A model generated the notes under the pieces. It searched no databases and was not told the DNA's origin. It saw only the letters and a program-made list of their open reading frames with translations. Made by a program: the position numbers and the translations under genes. A DNA stretch of 64,000 bases, from positions 76,850,821 through 76,914,820 of the forward strand of contig OX328128.1 of the NCBI GenBank assembly GCA_946811695.1. The letters are read 5' to 3'. Origin of the DNA: Gonocerus acuteangulatus. Lineage: Eukaryota > Arthropoda > Insecta > Hemiptera > Coreidae. Positions 30,110 through 41,860 of this stretch are shown piece after piece; position 1 is the stretch's first letter; the number at the start of each line of letters is the position of its first letter.

Positions 30110-30725
30110 GTAGTTCTGTTGGGTCATGGGTGTAGTCTTGAGGTGGTGGATCCAGGGCCGCCACATCTCAGAGCCGGGCCCGGGACCAGATCACGGGCCC
30201 CCCCTTCTCAGTGCCAGAATGAAAATTCTAGTATTTTTTTTTTTTAAAGGACTTTGGGCATATTAAAATTATTTTCATCTTGAGTTTTGAGCAAAATGAG
30301 AATAAAAGCCGACCACCCGTGCTGCAAAGGTCACTTTCGGTTCTTTTTTTCCAATTAGCGAGGATCGACCCGGGCCCCCACGGTGCCCGGGCCCGGGACA
30401 ACTGTCCCCGGTTGTCCCCCCCATGTGGCGGCCCTGGGTGGATCATGTGTCTAAAGGCTGAGTGTTTGTGTTGTGTGGGGTGTATGGATGAGCAATGGAT
30501 TGTTGTGTCGGTCGTTGTTAATTTTCTGTAGATGCCGAATGTAAGTGAGTTTTCGGTTCTTGTTATTGTTAGATCGAGAACAGTTTTGTCCAGGCTCTTT
30601 GTCTATTGCGTAAGTAATGTTTGTATGTATTTTGTTTAGGTCTGTAAGTAGTTCGTCTGCAGTGTCGTTTTCTACGATCAGTTTGTCTTGTTGCTTGGAA
30701 CGTTTTTTTGTGTTCGTTTTCCTCT
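30110..30725 (-). pseudogene. Penelope-like reverse transcriptase fragment split by a MITE
   Basis: On the minus strand 30725-30445 encodes DELLTDLNKIHTNITYAID, then after a one-base shift VLDLTITRTENSLTFGIYRK and TTTDTTIH, then HPTQHKHSAFRHMIH. The frame continues beyond the hAT MITE as HLKTTPMTQQN (30152-30110). LDLTITR..., YRK.T.TD and HP..HK.AAF.SM..R resemble the RT region of Penelope-like elements. It is truncated on both sides by a family B element and unknown DNA, frameshifted, and inactive. Confidence 0.65.
30153..30436. mobile_element. hAT-type MITE, 284 bp
   Basis: Inverted ends CAGGGCCGCCACAT and ATGTGGCGGCCCTG with an exact 8-bp target duplication GGTGGATC (30145-30152 and 30437-30444). 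CAGGG ends plus an 8-bp duplication are hAT hallmarks. The inside is GC-rich with GGGCCCGGG blocks and has no transposase. Confidence 0.85.
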
Positions 30726-31260
30726 GTTTTTAATTGATCGTTATGTTTTGATTGCTATTAGCAGTAAAATGAATTTTCCAGTAAAACAAGACAGGTAAAA
30801 TGAAAAGCATTAAAAGGTTTCAGAGCGAAATTCGAAGAGGTTGATGGTTCTGTGCATAATGGTGCCTAAAATTTCACTTTTCTTCGTTATGTCATTGGAG
30901 AAGGTGTTTAAATTTTGCACATAACATTAAATACTTCTATGCCAAGCCTGGGGCGTATAGAGACAATAATTTGGGGGGGGGGAGCTGCGAGCACCGGACG
31001 ATTTGGGGGGTGTGGAATACTAACAACTTAGAACATGGAATGGTTAGCCAACTAAAACGCTATTAAACCCCCGAAAAATATTTTTTCTGAACTATGTGAT
31101 CTAATTTAATTTATTTTTGAGGTTTTTATGACACATTTTAACCGATTAAATCGAAATTTTGGGGGGCTGCAGCCCCCTCAGCCCTCTTATATTCTATGTT
31201 CCAAACTTTACAAATGCCACTAGGGATAATAATGCCAAAGAAACGCGTTTAGAAGAAGCA
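30726..31260 (-). mobile_element. Diverged family B-like sequence
   Basis: 'cagtaaaatgaattttccagtaaaacaag' and 'ccactagggataataatgcc...aaacgcgttta' parallel the 5' part of family B and the related stretch at 36330-36575. Boundaries are uncertain. The G-rich inside (30970-31010, 31160-31190) is not explained. Confidence 0.4.
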
Positions 31261-32440
31261 GATCCTAAGGGTTCGACGCTTTTTTAATAAACTGAATACA
31301 TGAATAATGTTTTGACCTCTTCTGTATGTACATAGTAAGGAGGATTTAAATATAGTGGAGTTCGTGTAAAGTCGGCAATCTACGAAGATAGCCGAGTACT
31401 GTCGGGGAGAAGGCCAGGTCAAAATAACGTTTCTTAGCTTGAGCACAGATCGATGTAACAAATGGGTTCCTGGGATCTCCCACTCCTCACCCTAACTCCT
31501 CAATTTGTGATAGTAATCTCTCTCTCCCACACCCACCCCCTCTCTCTCAGCCTTATCTCCCTTATCACCTCTTCCTCTCGCTCCCTCGACTACTCCCTCT
31601 CTATCTAGTGTTAGTTATACGCTTCCCCTCCCACACTTTCGCAGCCTGCTAGATCGATAGACGCCGCTAAATGCTTGGAGTTCGGGTGTTTCCGCCTGAC
31701 TCTGGTCGCATCTCGGGTGTACTCGTGTTCTGGGGTTCCCAGAGTACAGGTACTCTCAGAGTAATGGAGGGGCGCAGGCCACCTTCTAAATTATTTTTAG
31801 GTCGTTACCTCCCCCTCCCACAAACTCTCTCGCTCGCTCTATCTCTCTTCCTCTAACGTTTCCTCTCTCTTTCTCTTTCTCTCTCCCTCTCGCCATACCC
31901 TATCTTCTCTCTCCCTCCCCTCTCTTCCTCCATCTTTGTCTCTCTCAGTCTTCCTCTTACACACTCCCTCACTCTCTATCAGCCCTGTTATTATTACTTC
32001 TTTGCTCACTTTTTATTATATCAGGATCTCGGAAGAGAAAGGGCGAATCACGAAGTCCGGATGTTGGGAAATCGCAGTCCAAGTTCTGAAAGTGCTTCAG
32101 GATAGCAGAGGTGAATGTTAACTGTATGAAATGAAGGCAAGTAGACCTGATTGGAATAGTATGCAAATGAAATTCAATGTTTTAATTTTAATTTATAGGA
32201 GTGATTTATGGGTAATAGAATGCTAGGAGGGGAGTTTCAGAGCCGGGATTCGTCCTTGAAATAGGACATTGAATTTTTCATAGATGATGGTGTTATTTTT
32301 TTTTTTTCGGTACTTACGTACTAGGTCACCGATCTGGAGAAGTGGCTCCTCTTAAGGCTCCCAGTCAGTGATCCGGATCAAGCAATATGGCGACCATTTA
32401 TGGCACCAAGTCCATTTATTAATATTATCAACGATTTGGA
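31261..32440. other. Pyrimidine-rich intergenic DNA
   Basis: 31490-31990 is dominated by CTCTC and CCTCC words on the plus strand. Open frames there are low-complexity. A T run followed by CGGTACTTACGTACTAGGTC at 32296-32330 looks like the reversed end of a SINE-like sequence. No gene is called. Confidence 0.4.
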
Positions 32441-32446
32441 ATGACT

Positions 32447-32622
32447 AGAGTTTCGATATAACCTTGAGCGAGGGGAAACGCATAGCAATTATGCCATTAA
32501 CAGAAGTACAACTGGTTTCCTAGGTTATATAACATTAGCAATTATGTTCATTGCATACTTGCTATGCGTTTCCGCTCGCTATGCTTGCTCAAGGTTATAT
32601 AGAAACTCTAGTTAATCCAACT
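32447..32622. repeat. Inverted repeat with Merlin-like core motif
   Basis: The left arm GACTAGAGTTTC...ATATAACCTTGAGCGAG...GAAACGCATAGCA faces its complement at 32560-32620. The GAGCGAG...GAAACGCATAGCA word is shared with the inside of the Merlin MITEs here. It may be a foldback derived from one of them. Confidence 0.6.
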
Positions 32623-32639
32623 CGTTGGTAATAAAGTTC

Positions 32640-33480
32640 TCTGGTTTTTCGGTGGGAAATGGGCCGATATGCAATTTAACATTGCTTGAAAAGAGCACTT
32701 TTTCAGTGCTTGGAAAATCGAATATCCTGAAGGTTTAAAAGCGGCTGCTGTAGTTGGAGATCAAATCAAGTTGCTAAAACTAACTAAAATAACAAGCTCC
32801 TACTCCGCCGAACTGCATGGTGTAATACTTGCACTGGACAACATAGCGAACACTGATCATAGAAACATTAGATTATGTACTGACTCACTGAGCCCACTAC
32901 TTGCATTAGAGGACATTTACAATTCGAATCCTTAGAAATAACAGAGATACTCAATAAAATGTCATTACTGAACAAGACAGCCACTGTCTACTGGCTAAGG
33001 TTGCAGGAAGTAAGGAACAGCTGGACACTGACAAAATGGCGTACCAAGACTTACAGGCTGTAGCCAAAAGAAGAATAATGAAAATATGGCAAGAATACTG
33101 GTTTTGCACGAGAGAAAATAAATTAAGGGAGATTAAGGCTACAATTCGAGAGTGTCCTTCAAGCCAAGTCTAGAAGAAGTCGTCCTCTGCCGCATGAGGA
33201 TATGCCATTCCCGGCTGACTCACTCATACCTTATGACAGGACAAGAACAACACGGGTTCTTTAGAATTTGAGGCAACTACGATTTCCCAACCGGTTTCGA
33301 GGTATCCTCGAATATCCCCAAAAAACGGACAATATTTGGGGCAACTACAAAGCGAACAGACAAAGTAACTATGTATATCGGGCCATGATACTGCAAAGAA
33401 GCTAAGAGGACGTTGGCATTAATCCTAGCCAACTTGTAAATAAGGGGAGATCTTTCAGTGAGCTTGAAAAAAATATAGTA
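32640..33480 (+). pseudogene. LINE ORF2 C-terminus with RNase H, decayed
   Basis: Frames at 32745-32935 read KAAAVVGDQIK, then SSYSAELHGVILALD and IRLCTDSLSPLLALE. This is the RNase H motif order (E in AEL, D in TDS) found at the end of Jockey/I/R1-type LINE ORF2. Further on KMAYQDLQAVAKRRIMKIWQ and NKLREIKATI follow, which fit the tail of such proteins. Stops and frameshifts are many. There is no reverse transcriptase region. Confidence 0.7.
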
Positions 33481-33619
33481 ATGTTTTCATAAAATTATAG
33501 TTGTATGTATATTTGTCAAACACCACTCACGCACTCACTGACCTATCATCGCCCAGCCCAAACCACTCGAAAGAAAAATTTGAAATTTTGCATGTAAAAC
33601 TCCCTTTAGGATGTAAACA

Positions 33620-34345
33620 CTCGCTAAGGTGGAATTAGGAAGGATATATAAGGTGGTATTAGGAAGGATATAGAAAATAGTATTAGGAAGGTGGTATTAG
33701 GAAGGATATAGAAGGTGGAATTAGGAAGGATATAGAAGGTGGTATTAGGAAGGATATAGAAAATAGTATTTGGAAGGTGGTATTAGGAAGGATTTAGAAG
33801 GTGGTATTAGGAAGGATATAGAAGGTGGTATTAGGAAGGATATATAAAGTATTATTAGGAAGGATATATAAGGTCGTATATATATGGTGTATATATAAGG
33901 AAGTGGTATATATATATGGTGGATGTATAAGGAAGGATATATATGGTGGTATTAGGAAGGATATGTAAGGTGGTATTAGGAAGGATATATAAGGTGGTAG
34001 TAGGAAGGATATATAAGGTGGTATTAGGAAGGATATAGAAGGTAGTATTAGGAAGGATATAGAAAATATTATTAGGAAGGATATAGAAGGTGGAATTAGG
34101 AAGGATATAGAAAAAAGTATTAGGAAGTATTTAGAAGGTGGTATTAGGAAAGATATAGAAAATATTATTAAGAAGGTGGAATTTGGAAGGATATAGAAGG
34201 TGGTATTAGGAATGATATAGAAAATAGAATTACGAAGGTGGTATTAGGAAGAACATAGAATGTGGAATTAGGAAGGTGGTATGAGGAAAGATATAGAATG
34301 TGGTATTAGGAAGGAGATAGAAGGTGGCATTAGAAAGGAGGGAAG
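33620..34345. repeat. 24-bp minisatellite, GGTGGTATTAGGAAGGATATAGAA
   Basis: About 30 imperfect units of GTGGTATTAGGAAGGATATA with GAAG, TAAG or AAAATA endings. Some units are shortened and a TA-rich variant lies near 33885-33930. Purine-rich on the plus strand. No coding. Confidence 0.9.
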
Positions 34346-34793
34346 GTAGAATTTGTTCGGTTGTAGCACCTTAATAAAACTACATTTTTTATGGGAACAT
34401 GAGTTTTACTGTTTGCCGACGTTTCGGCTAGAAAATCAAGCCTTGATCAGGTCTGTAAAACAAGTAGGACAGAGTTAATACTAATATATATATATATATA
34501 ATATATGTATGTATTCAAACAAAAAAATCTACCTCAAACAATAAACATGGTACCGGGTGAGTGATACCCACCGGTTAATGGAGCTATATAAGTATATAGC
34601 GAATACAGAAAGAAGGTGGTATTAGGAATAGATATAACTCTCTATAACTTCAAGGGACGGTAAAAAAATGTTTGACTTACCTACAGTTCGGCTTACTGAA
34701 CATCGATTCATCGAATTTACAATTCGTCTTACCTACTTGTACGTAATAACAAAAATTAGTGGTGCTAATGACCTAGGTAGTCGTAGCACCTTA
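34346..34793. other. Unassigned DNA with retroelement-like hairpin
   Basis: Contains GCCGACGTTTCGGCT...AAGCCTTGATCAGG at 34419-34451, a short hairpin type often seen at ends of retroelements, and a TA run (34484-34507). The word 'gtagcaccttaat' occurs both at 34364 and at 34784. Confidence 0.4.
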
Positions 34794-36112
34794 ATTGGGA
34801 ATTAACATTACCGATGGCGGCGCCACTGTCGTTGTCAAAATGGCGGCGTAAAAAGGTATACCTGTGTCATTTGTTACATAGTGATTGCTGATAACAAGTG
34901 TTTTCGCAGTTGTTTGTGGTTCTATTTCACGTTAATATTAGTGTTTTCATCAAGAAACAGGGTTTTTGAAAGCTCTACTTTATTTGTGTACTCAAATATG
35001 TAAGAATATTGGACTAACAGTGAGTTATATTGGTTATTGTGATGGATAAGCTAAAGTGATGTAAATATTATTTCATACCATTGTGAGTAACTTTGAATAC
35101 AATAAATGTATTTTATAATAAATATTGCATATTATTGATTACCAACAAATCCTGAACAATTTGAAAATTGAAAAAATACTTTAAAATCTTTATTTTCACA
35201 TATTACATGCACCATTAATTTTTTTTAGTTTTGAATCTTTACTAATCACAAATTTCAATTATTGCTTACATTATTTGCAAATTATAACTGATGTAAATAT
35301 CATTTCATGCCATTGTGAACAGATTTGAATACAATACATTTATTTTATAATAAATATTGTGTGTTATTGATCACCAACAAATCATGAACAATTTGATAAT
35401 TGAGAAAATATTTCAAAATTTCTTTGAATCTTTATTTTCACATATTACATGCACCATTTCATTTACATATTTCTTTATTAAGGTTGTAATTAAATTATAT
35501 GAATATACTTTATCAATATTTATGAGACTGGAGTCGTATGAAGAAGTCACACTCATTTAAATTTAAAATAGCCATTCCTAATTGAACTTGTGAAACAAAG
35601 TGGAGACAACTAGATAGATAGGTTGGTCTTCCCCAAAATACCACAGGTAATAATGTGATGTAAATTCACAATTGCTTCATCTTCAACTATGCACCTGAAA
35701 CTACTTAAGGCTTCTAGATAGCCAAAGAGGTTCCTCAGTTACAGTACATACTTTTGTTCGTCCTTATCTACATCTTCCAAATTTCTAGAAGTAAATTTTA
35801 AAAATTAAATCAAATTCGGGCAAAATGAGTTGCAAGCTGTTTATATTCAAACAAGAGTGAAGGTTACATAATTGTGAATTATTTCACTACCTCTTACATA
35901 TATTTTTTAAAAATACTTACTTTGTGAAAGGAAAAGGTTTATGTTGTTTTTAAAAAGACAAATTTGTCATAAAACATTTGGGAAATTATTAAATAGCAAG
36001 AAAAACACGAACAACACAATAGCTTTACATGTGTAAACAAAGCAGGTATACCTTTTTCGCTAGTTCCAAAATTTTCCGCATGGCGGCGTATCGCTTAATG
36101 TTAATTCCCAAT
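34794..36112. mobile_element. Non-autonomous DNA transposon, 17-bp perfect inverted ends
   Basis: Ends ATTGGGAATTAACATTA and TAATGTTAATTCCCAAT are exact complements. Similarity continues to about 75 bases (AAAAAGGTATACCTG in both arms). ATGGCGGCG occurs in both ends. It is 1319 bp long, with no transposase. Inside, 35049-35215 and 35286-35455 are a diverged direct repeat. The target duplication is unclear (TA possible). The superfamily is unknown. Confidence 0.7.
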
Positions 36113-36329
36113 AGGAAAATAAATAAATAAATAACAGAAATTAGAGTTACAATCATCATAAGAGGATGTAATTATGCGAACGCTTACTAAATTCTCTATA
36201 AAACGGTTTTAAAGTAAATTTTGATGGGTAGCATTCGGTGAAATAACCGTGTTAAACATGGAAAGTGTTGGTTTTGTTCTTTTTAACGGTTATTTGTGTT
36301 TGTTTTCTCAGTTTTTTATTGCTTGATTT

Positions 36330-36575
36330 TTTTTGTGATTTATCTTAGAAGTAAAATAAATTCGCCAGTGAAACAAACCTAAAACGAGAATCAATTTCTG
36401 TTCGTAAGTAAAGGAGTCAAAGAGGCCGAGTGGCTAATTTCTGCTTCTAGTAGGAGTAGGTGTCTCTTCACAAAATATTAGCCATCTCTATCCCAACCTC
36501 TTCCAAATGGCATTAGGGATAAGAACATTATGGAAACGTGCTAAGATACGCAGTTTCTGCGAGTCGGACTTTTGT
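36330..36575 (-). mobile_element. Family B-related 5' end, old (repeated at 40132-40377)
   Basis: The reversed 5' end: AACGTGCTAAGATACGCAGTTTCTGCGAGTCGGACTT preceded by 'ggcattagggataagaac'. It matches family B 5' ends at 30109 and 48117. Diverged, with no 3' end seen. Confidence 0.6.
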
Positions 36576-36579
36576 GGGA

Positions 36580-36975
36580 AAAACGTGGTATGCGGAAGGA
36601 GACCATTCGAACGATTAATAAAATTCCTATTTAAGTGATTTGCCGGACCGATTTAATCGGTGTTAATGGCGGTGGAAGTTGCGAAAGTGTAGGTTTTGTC
36701 TCGTTGCGGAGGAAATGTTAAGATTTTCCAAATCACGGCGGGGAAATTTAATTCGACCATACATTCGATGAGGAGGAGGTCACTGTTTCAGCGAACCACT
36801 AGAGAGGACCTAATCTAGGCAGGAATTAATTAATAGAGAAATTAGCATTAATTAATTAACATATAGCCGGATCGAAGGCGCGCCCAATCCGAGGAATTTG
36901 GCGGCAAGAGCCGAAGCTTTGCGCGGGCCTACCCGAAGCTATGGAGATTTGGCGGGGAGAATCGATGCACTTTCT
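36580..36975. other. GC-richer non-coding block (repeated at 40382-40777)
   Basis: Contains GGCGCGCC, TTGGCGGCAAG and two ATTAATTAATTA words. No frame or repeat partner outside the tandem duplication. It could be unique, formerly functional DNA, but nothing shows a role. Confidence 0.35.
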
Positions 36976-36979
36976 CAAG

Positions 36980-37266
36980 GCAGTGACCTCGTAGGCTAAC
37001 CCTGCAGTCTCATCTTAGCGTCCTCCGGAGGTTGTCGACCTTTTAGTCGACGCAGAACTCAAAGGATATCGCCTCTCTTATCCCAGGAGTCGTGTAAAGA
37101 CAGCACATTATTCAGCGAAGCAGTGACCTCGAGGGCAAAACTTACAGTCTCATTATTTACTACTCCAGAGATTGTCGACCTACTAGTCGACACAGAAACC
37201 TCAGGATTTTGCATATCGTACCTACAATTGCTTATCCCAGGAGTCGTGTAAAGACAGCACATTCCT
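36980..37266. repeat. About 145-bp tandem repeat, two units (again at 40782-41068)
   Basis: GCAGTGACCTCG...TGTCGACC...TAGTCGACNCAGAA...TTATCCCAGGAGTCGTGTAAAGACAGCACAT occurs twice in a row with about 75-80% identity. The minus strand is open for 67 codons across it, but the sequence is not recognised. Confidence 0.75.
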
Positions 37267-37372
37267 AAGAAAACAAATCGACAGGTCGAAATGTTTATTT
37301 TTTATCTTCTTCTTCTTCTTCTCCATTCTTCGCCGGTCCTTGAATGGTTTATTTATTTTTTAAAGAAAATAT

Positions 37373-38058
37373 GGTAAAAATGAAGTTTCACGCCCTCAAA
37401 ACCGATTTCTTTCAAATTTTGTAGAATAACGTATTTTGATGCACCAAACACGAATACGTTAAAAAAAACCTTCGCATTTAACTAGGAAAGAAGTTATTAA
37501 GAAGTTGGATTGCCTGGGGTTTTGTTATCTTCTTGAGCGAGCGTAGCGAGCGGAAACGCATAGCACGTATGCCCTTAAGCGACAGGTGACGACGGGTGAG
37601 GATGCCCTTAAAATTAACAATATTTTTGAATAAATGGTTTATGAACATTTCAAATGAGAGTTCTCTGTTTCCCAAAGTTACATATCTGCGCATGCGCGTG
37701 TTTACAAATACGCTGTTGACGCCTAGTTTTATAAACTTCCTAACAGTAAACTTTAGTGCTTAATATTATATTCTATTAATTTTAGCGAGTTGGGTTGACT
37801 GGGGTTTTGTTATCTTCTTGAGCGAGCGTAGCGAGCGGAAACGCATAGCATGTATGTCTTAAAGTCGTCACAAATTTAGTTGTTTACATTAGCTCTCATA
37901 ACCCGCATAACAGTGAAATTTAGTACTTAATAACTTCTTTCCTAGTTAAATGCGAAGTTTTTTTTTTTTTAACATATTCGTGTTTAGTGCATCAAAATAC
38001 GTTATTGTACAAAATTTGAAAGAAATCGGTTTTGAGGGCGTGAAACTTCATTTTTACC
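37373..38058. mobile_element. Merlin MITE, 686 bp
   Basis: Inverted ends start GGTAAAAATGAAGTTTCACG and the arms continue for more than 100 bases. The 8-bp target duplication is GAAAATAT (37365-37372 and 38059-38066). It shares 'gtgtttagtgcatcaaaatacg' and GAGCGAGCGTAGCGAGCGG with the other Merlin copies and carries TGCGCATGCGCG at 37686-37697. No transposase. Confidence 0.85.
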
Positions 38059-38502
38059 GAAAATATATTAGTCTTTCTAATGATAACATTCCACTTACCA
38101 CGATTTCGCAACCGTTTTACAAATATTTAACGAAATATACAAGAAGTTTGTTTTGCACGAGCTGTATAACAAATCACATTACTCAGAAGTGCTGCATACC
38201 TAATTGAATTGTTTAAAATAACCTTTGGAAATAAAAAAATAAACAGGAGACCTTTTGCCTGGCAATGGAAAATCCTCTGATGTGTGAAGGAAACCGCTGA
38301 GGGAGGTCTTACGAAAGCATCAATTCAAAATCAACCAATAGTTTCATTAATGCTCAAACATCGGCCAATACTTTGACCAATGCACAAACATCGGGCATTC
38401 TTGAATCCTCAAACATCCGCTAATATATTCACCAAAGAAAAACATTATCGACCAACGGACATACACGTTTGTGGCGAACTATTTTACAAACTGTTTAATT
38501 TA

Positions 38503-38706
38503 GCCGTGAAGGTTAAGGCGTGAGCTCTTAACACTCCGTGCCAAAGGTCGTGGGTTCGATTCCCACTAGGGGTGGTGGCTTTTCTTTAGAAAAAAGAAAA
38601 GGCATCACCCCTATCCTGGCTAGAAAAGGGTGGTAACCTATAGATAACACGTCCTAAAATTCGTAGTTAATAATAAATGGGCGTTAAAATTTAAATAAAT
38701 AAATAA
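38503..38706 (+). repeat. tRNA-derived SINE family B
   Basis: tRNA-like head with B box GGTTCGATTCCCACTAGG, then 'ggtggctttt', ATCACCCCTATCCTGGCT and 'gggtggtaacct', ending in AAATAAATAAAT. Related pieces lie at 62095-62235 and 62905-63050. It is not a functional tRNA gene: the cloverleaf does not complete. Confidence 0.75.
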
Positions 38707-39014
38707 TGGAGCCGGTTTAAGAACATGATATCTTATCCCCATAGCAACGCAAGAGCGTATGCCGTCAAAATATGTACAATCGGAATTTGTATATTTGTTT
38801 ATTAAAGCCATGCTTTTCAAAATTTGAAGGGTTTTCTAGTCTAAATATTAAATATGCTGTTTCATGTAGCATTTGCAAACTTCGTTATCTGCATGATGAC
38901 AGAAAATTCGCCGTGTTTTCACTACTAATCCATTGGGGATCAACGGCAGATTGTACTGTGAAAACCCGGTTCTATTTAAAAAGAAGTCAAGATTAACTTA
39001 CTGAAATCTTGAAC

Positions 39015-39175
39015 TGCACGCGGAGATTAAGGCAGATGCTGAAGAATTTCTTACACTGAAAAGTTCGAACAATTTGGAGTCCAAGGAATACAGTTGTTCC
39101 TCAAGCTGGCCTACACGAGAAGAAGTGATAGAAAGAAAAATGAAACGGAAGAAGGCTCGAGAGACAGCCAAAAGT
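39015..39175 (+). other. Candidate host exon (repeated at 42817-42977)
   Basis: The plus-strand frame reads IKADAEEFLTLKSSNN, then SKEYSCSSSWPTREEVIERK and MKRKKARETAK, and runs into a GTAAGA donor at 39176. The composition is protein-like, unlike the antisense frame. The acceptor is unclear, since a stop lies shortly upstream. Its donor phase (1) does not fit the exon at 43692, so it cannot be joined directly to that gene. Confidence 0.35.
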
Positions 39176-41174
39176 AAGATTTTCAATAAATTAATAGATC
39201 TCTTGATCATCCTCTCCCTTTCCTACCCACCATAACTATACCGACGAGTCAGTCACCATTTCATTTACATATTTCTTTATTAAGGTTGTAATTAAATTAT
39301 ATGAATATACTTTATCAATATTTATGAGACTGGAGTCGTATGAAGAAGTCACACTCATTTAAATTTAAAATAGCCATTCCTAATTGAACTTGTGAAACAA
39401 AGTGGAGACAACTAGATAGATAGGTTGGTCTTCCCCAAAATACCACAGGTAATAATGTGATGTAAATTCACAATTGCTTCATCTTCAACTATGCACCTGA
39501 AACTACTTAAGGCTTCTAGATAGCCAAAGAGGTTCCTCAGTTACAGTACATACTTTTGTTCGTCCTTATCTACATCTTCCAAATTTCTAGAAGTAAATTT
39601 TAAAAATTAAATCAAATTCGGGCAAAATGAGTTGCAAGCTGTTTATATTCAAACAAGAGTGAAGGTTACATAATTGTGAATTATTTCACTACCTCTTACA
39701 TATATTTTTTAAAAATACTTACTTTGTGAAAGGAAAAGGTTTATGTTGTTTTTAAAAAGACAAATTTGTCATAAAACATTTGGGAAATTATTAAATAGCA
39801 AGAAAAACACGAACAACACAATAGCTTTACATGTGTAAACAAAGCAGGTATACCTTTTTCGCTAGTTCCAAAATTTTCCGCATGGCGGCGTATCGCTTAA
39901 TGTTAATTCCCAATAGGAAAATAAATAAATAAATAACAGAAATTAGAGTTACAATCATCATAAGAGGATGTAATTATGCGAACGCTTACTAAATTCTCTA
40001 TAAAACGGTTTTAAAGTAAATTTTGATGGGTAGCATTCGGTGAAATAACCGTGTTAAACATGGAAAGTGTTGGTTTTGTTCTTTTTAACGGTTATTTGTG
40101 TTTGTTTTCTCAGTTTTTTATTGCTTGATTTTTTTTGTGATTTATCTTAGAAGTAAAATAAATTCGCCAGTGAAACAAACCTAAAACGAGAATCAATTTC
40201 TGTTCGTAAGTAAAGGAGTCAAAGAGGCCGAGTGGCTAATTTCTGCTTCTAGTAGGAGTAGGTGTCTCTTCACAAAATATTAGCCATCTCTATCCCAACC
40301 TCTTCCAAATGGCATTAGGGATAAGAACATTATGGAAACGTGCTAAGATACGCAGTTTCTGCGAGTCGGACTTTTGTGGGAAAAACGTGGTATGCGGAAG
40401 GAGACCATTCGAACGATTAATAAAATTCCTATTTAAGTGATTTGCCGGACCGATTTAATCGGTGTTAATGGCGGTGGAAGTTGCGAAAGTGTAGGTTTTG
40501 TCTCGTTGCGGAGGAAATGTTAAGATTTTCCAAATCACGGCGGGGAAATTTAATTCGACCATACATTCGATGAGGAGGAGGTCACTGTTTCAGCGAACCA
40601 CTAGAGAGGACCTAATCTAGGCAGGAATTAATTAATAGAGAAATTAGCATTAATTAATTAACATATAGCCGGATCGAAGGCGCGCCCAATCCGAGGAATT
40701 TGGCGGCAAGAGCCGAAGCTTTGCGCGGGCCTACCCGAAGCTATGGAGATTTGGCGGGGAGAATCGATGCACTTTCTCAAGGCAGTGACCTCGTAGGCTA
40801 ACCCTGCAGTCTCATCTTAGCGTCCTCCGGAGGTTGTCGACCTTTTAGTCGACGCAGAACTCAAAGGATATCGCCTCTCTTATCCCAGGAGTCGTGTAAA
40901 GACAGCACATTATTCAGCGAAGCAGTGACCTCGAGGGCAAAACTTACAGTCTCATTATTTACTACTCCAGAGATTGTCGACCTACTAGTCGACACAGAAA
41001 CCTCAGGATTTTGCATATCGTACCTACAATTGCTTATCCCAGGAGTCGTGTAAAGACAGCACATTCCTAAGAAAACAAATCGACAGGTCGAAATGTTTAT
41101 TTTTTATCTTCTTCTTCTTCTTCTCCATTCTTCGCCGGTCCTTGAATGGTTTATTTATTTTTTAAAGAAAATAT

Positions 41175-41860
41175 GGTAAAAATGAAGTTTCACGCCCTCA
41201 AAACCGATTTCTTTCAAATTTTGTAGAATAACGTATTTTGATGCACCAAACACGAATACGTTAAAAAAAACCTTCGCATTTAACTAGGAAAGAAGTTATT
41301 AAGAAGTTGGATTGCCTGGGGTTTTGTTATCTTCTTGAGCGAGCGTAGCGAGCGGAAACGCATAGCACGTATGCCCTTAAGCGACAGGTGACGACGGGTG
41401 AGGATGCCCTTAAAATTAACAATATTTTTGAATAAATGGTTTATGAACATTTCAAATGAGAGTTCTCTGTTTCCCAAAGTTACATATCTGCGCATGCGCG
41501 TGTTTACAAATACGCTGTTGACGCCTAGTTTTATAAACTTCCTAACAGTAAACTTTAGTGCTTAATATTATATTCTATTAATTTTAGCGAGTTGGGTTGA
41601 CTGGGGTTTTGTTATCTTCTTGAGCGAGCGTAGCGAGCGGAAACGCATAGCATGTATGTCTTAAAGTCGTCACAAATTTAGTTGTTTACATTAGCTCTCA
41701 TAACCCGCATAACAGTGAAATTTAGTACTTAATAACTTCTTTCCTAGTTAAATGCGAAGTTTTTTTTTTTTTAACATATTCGTGTTTAGTGCATCAAAAT
41801 ACGTTATTGTACAAAATTTGAAAGAAATCGGTTTTGAGGGCGTGAAACTTCATTTTTACC
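41175..41860. mobile_element. Merlin MITE, 686 bp (tandem-duplicated copy)
   Basis: Identical to 37373-38058 because it is part of the 3802-bp duplication. It is not an independent insertion. Confidence 0.85.

Larger units (their letters stand above)
35454..39255 (+). repeat. 3802-bp tandem duplication, first copy
   Basis: Direct repeat with 39256-43057. It starts inside the 34794-36112 transposon and includes a family B relic, a GC-richer block, a 145-bp repeat, a Merlin MITE, a SINE and a candidate exon. I found a single base difference from the other copy (38960 G against 42762 A). The junction has CA microhomology. Confidence 0.95.

Noticed and set aside
37059..37262. 67-codon minus-strand frame seen in both duplicates
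   Set aside because: It lies over a two-unit tandem repeat, and identity between duplicates reflects recent copying rather than selection.
38503..38590. tRNA gene
   Set aside because: It has a good B box but no complete cloverleaf, and it continues into a SINE body with repeated copies.
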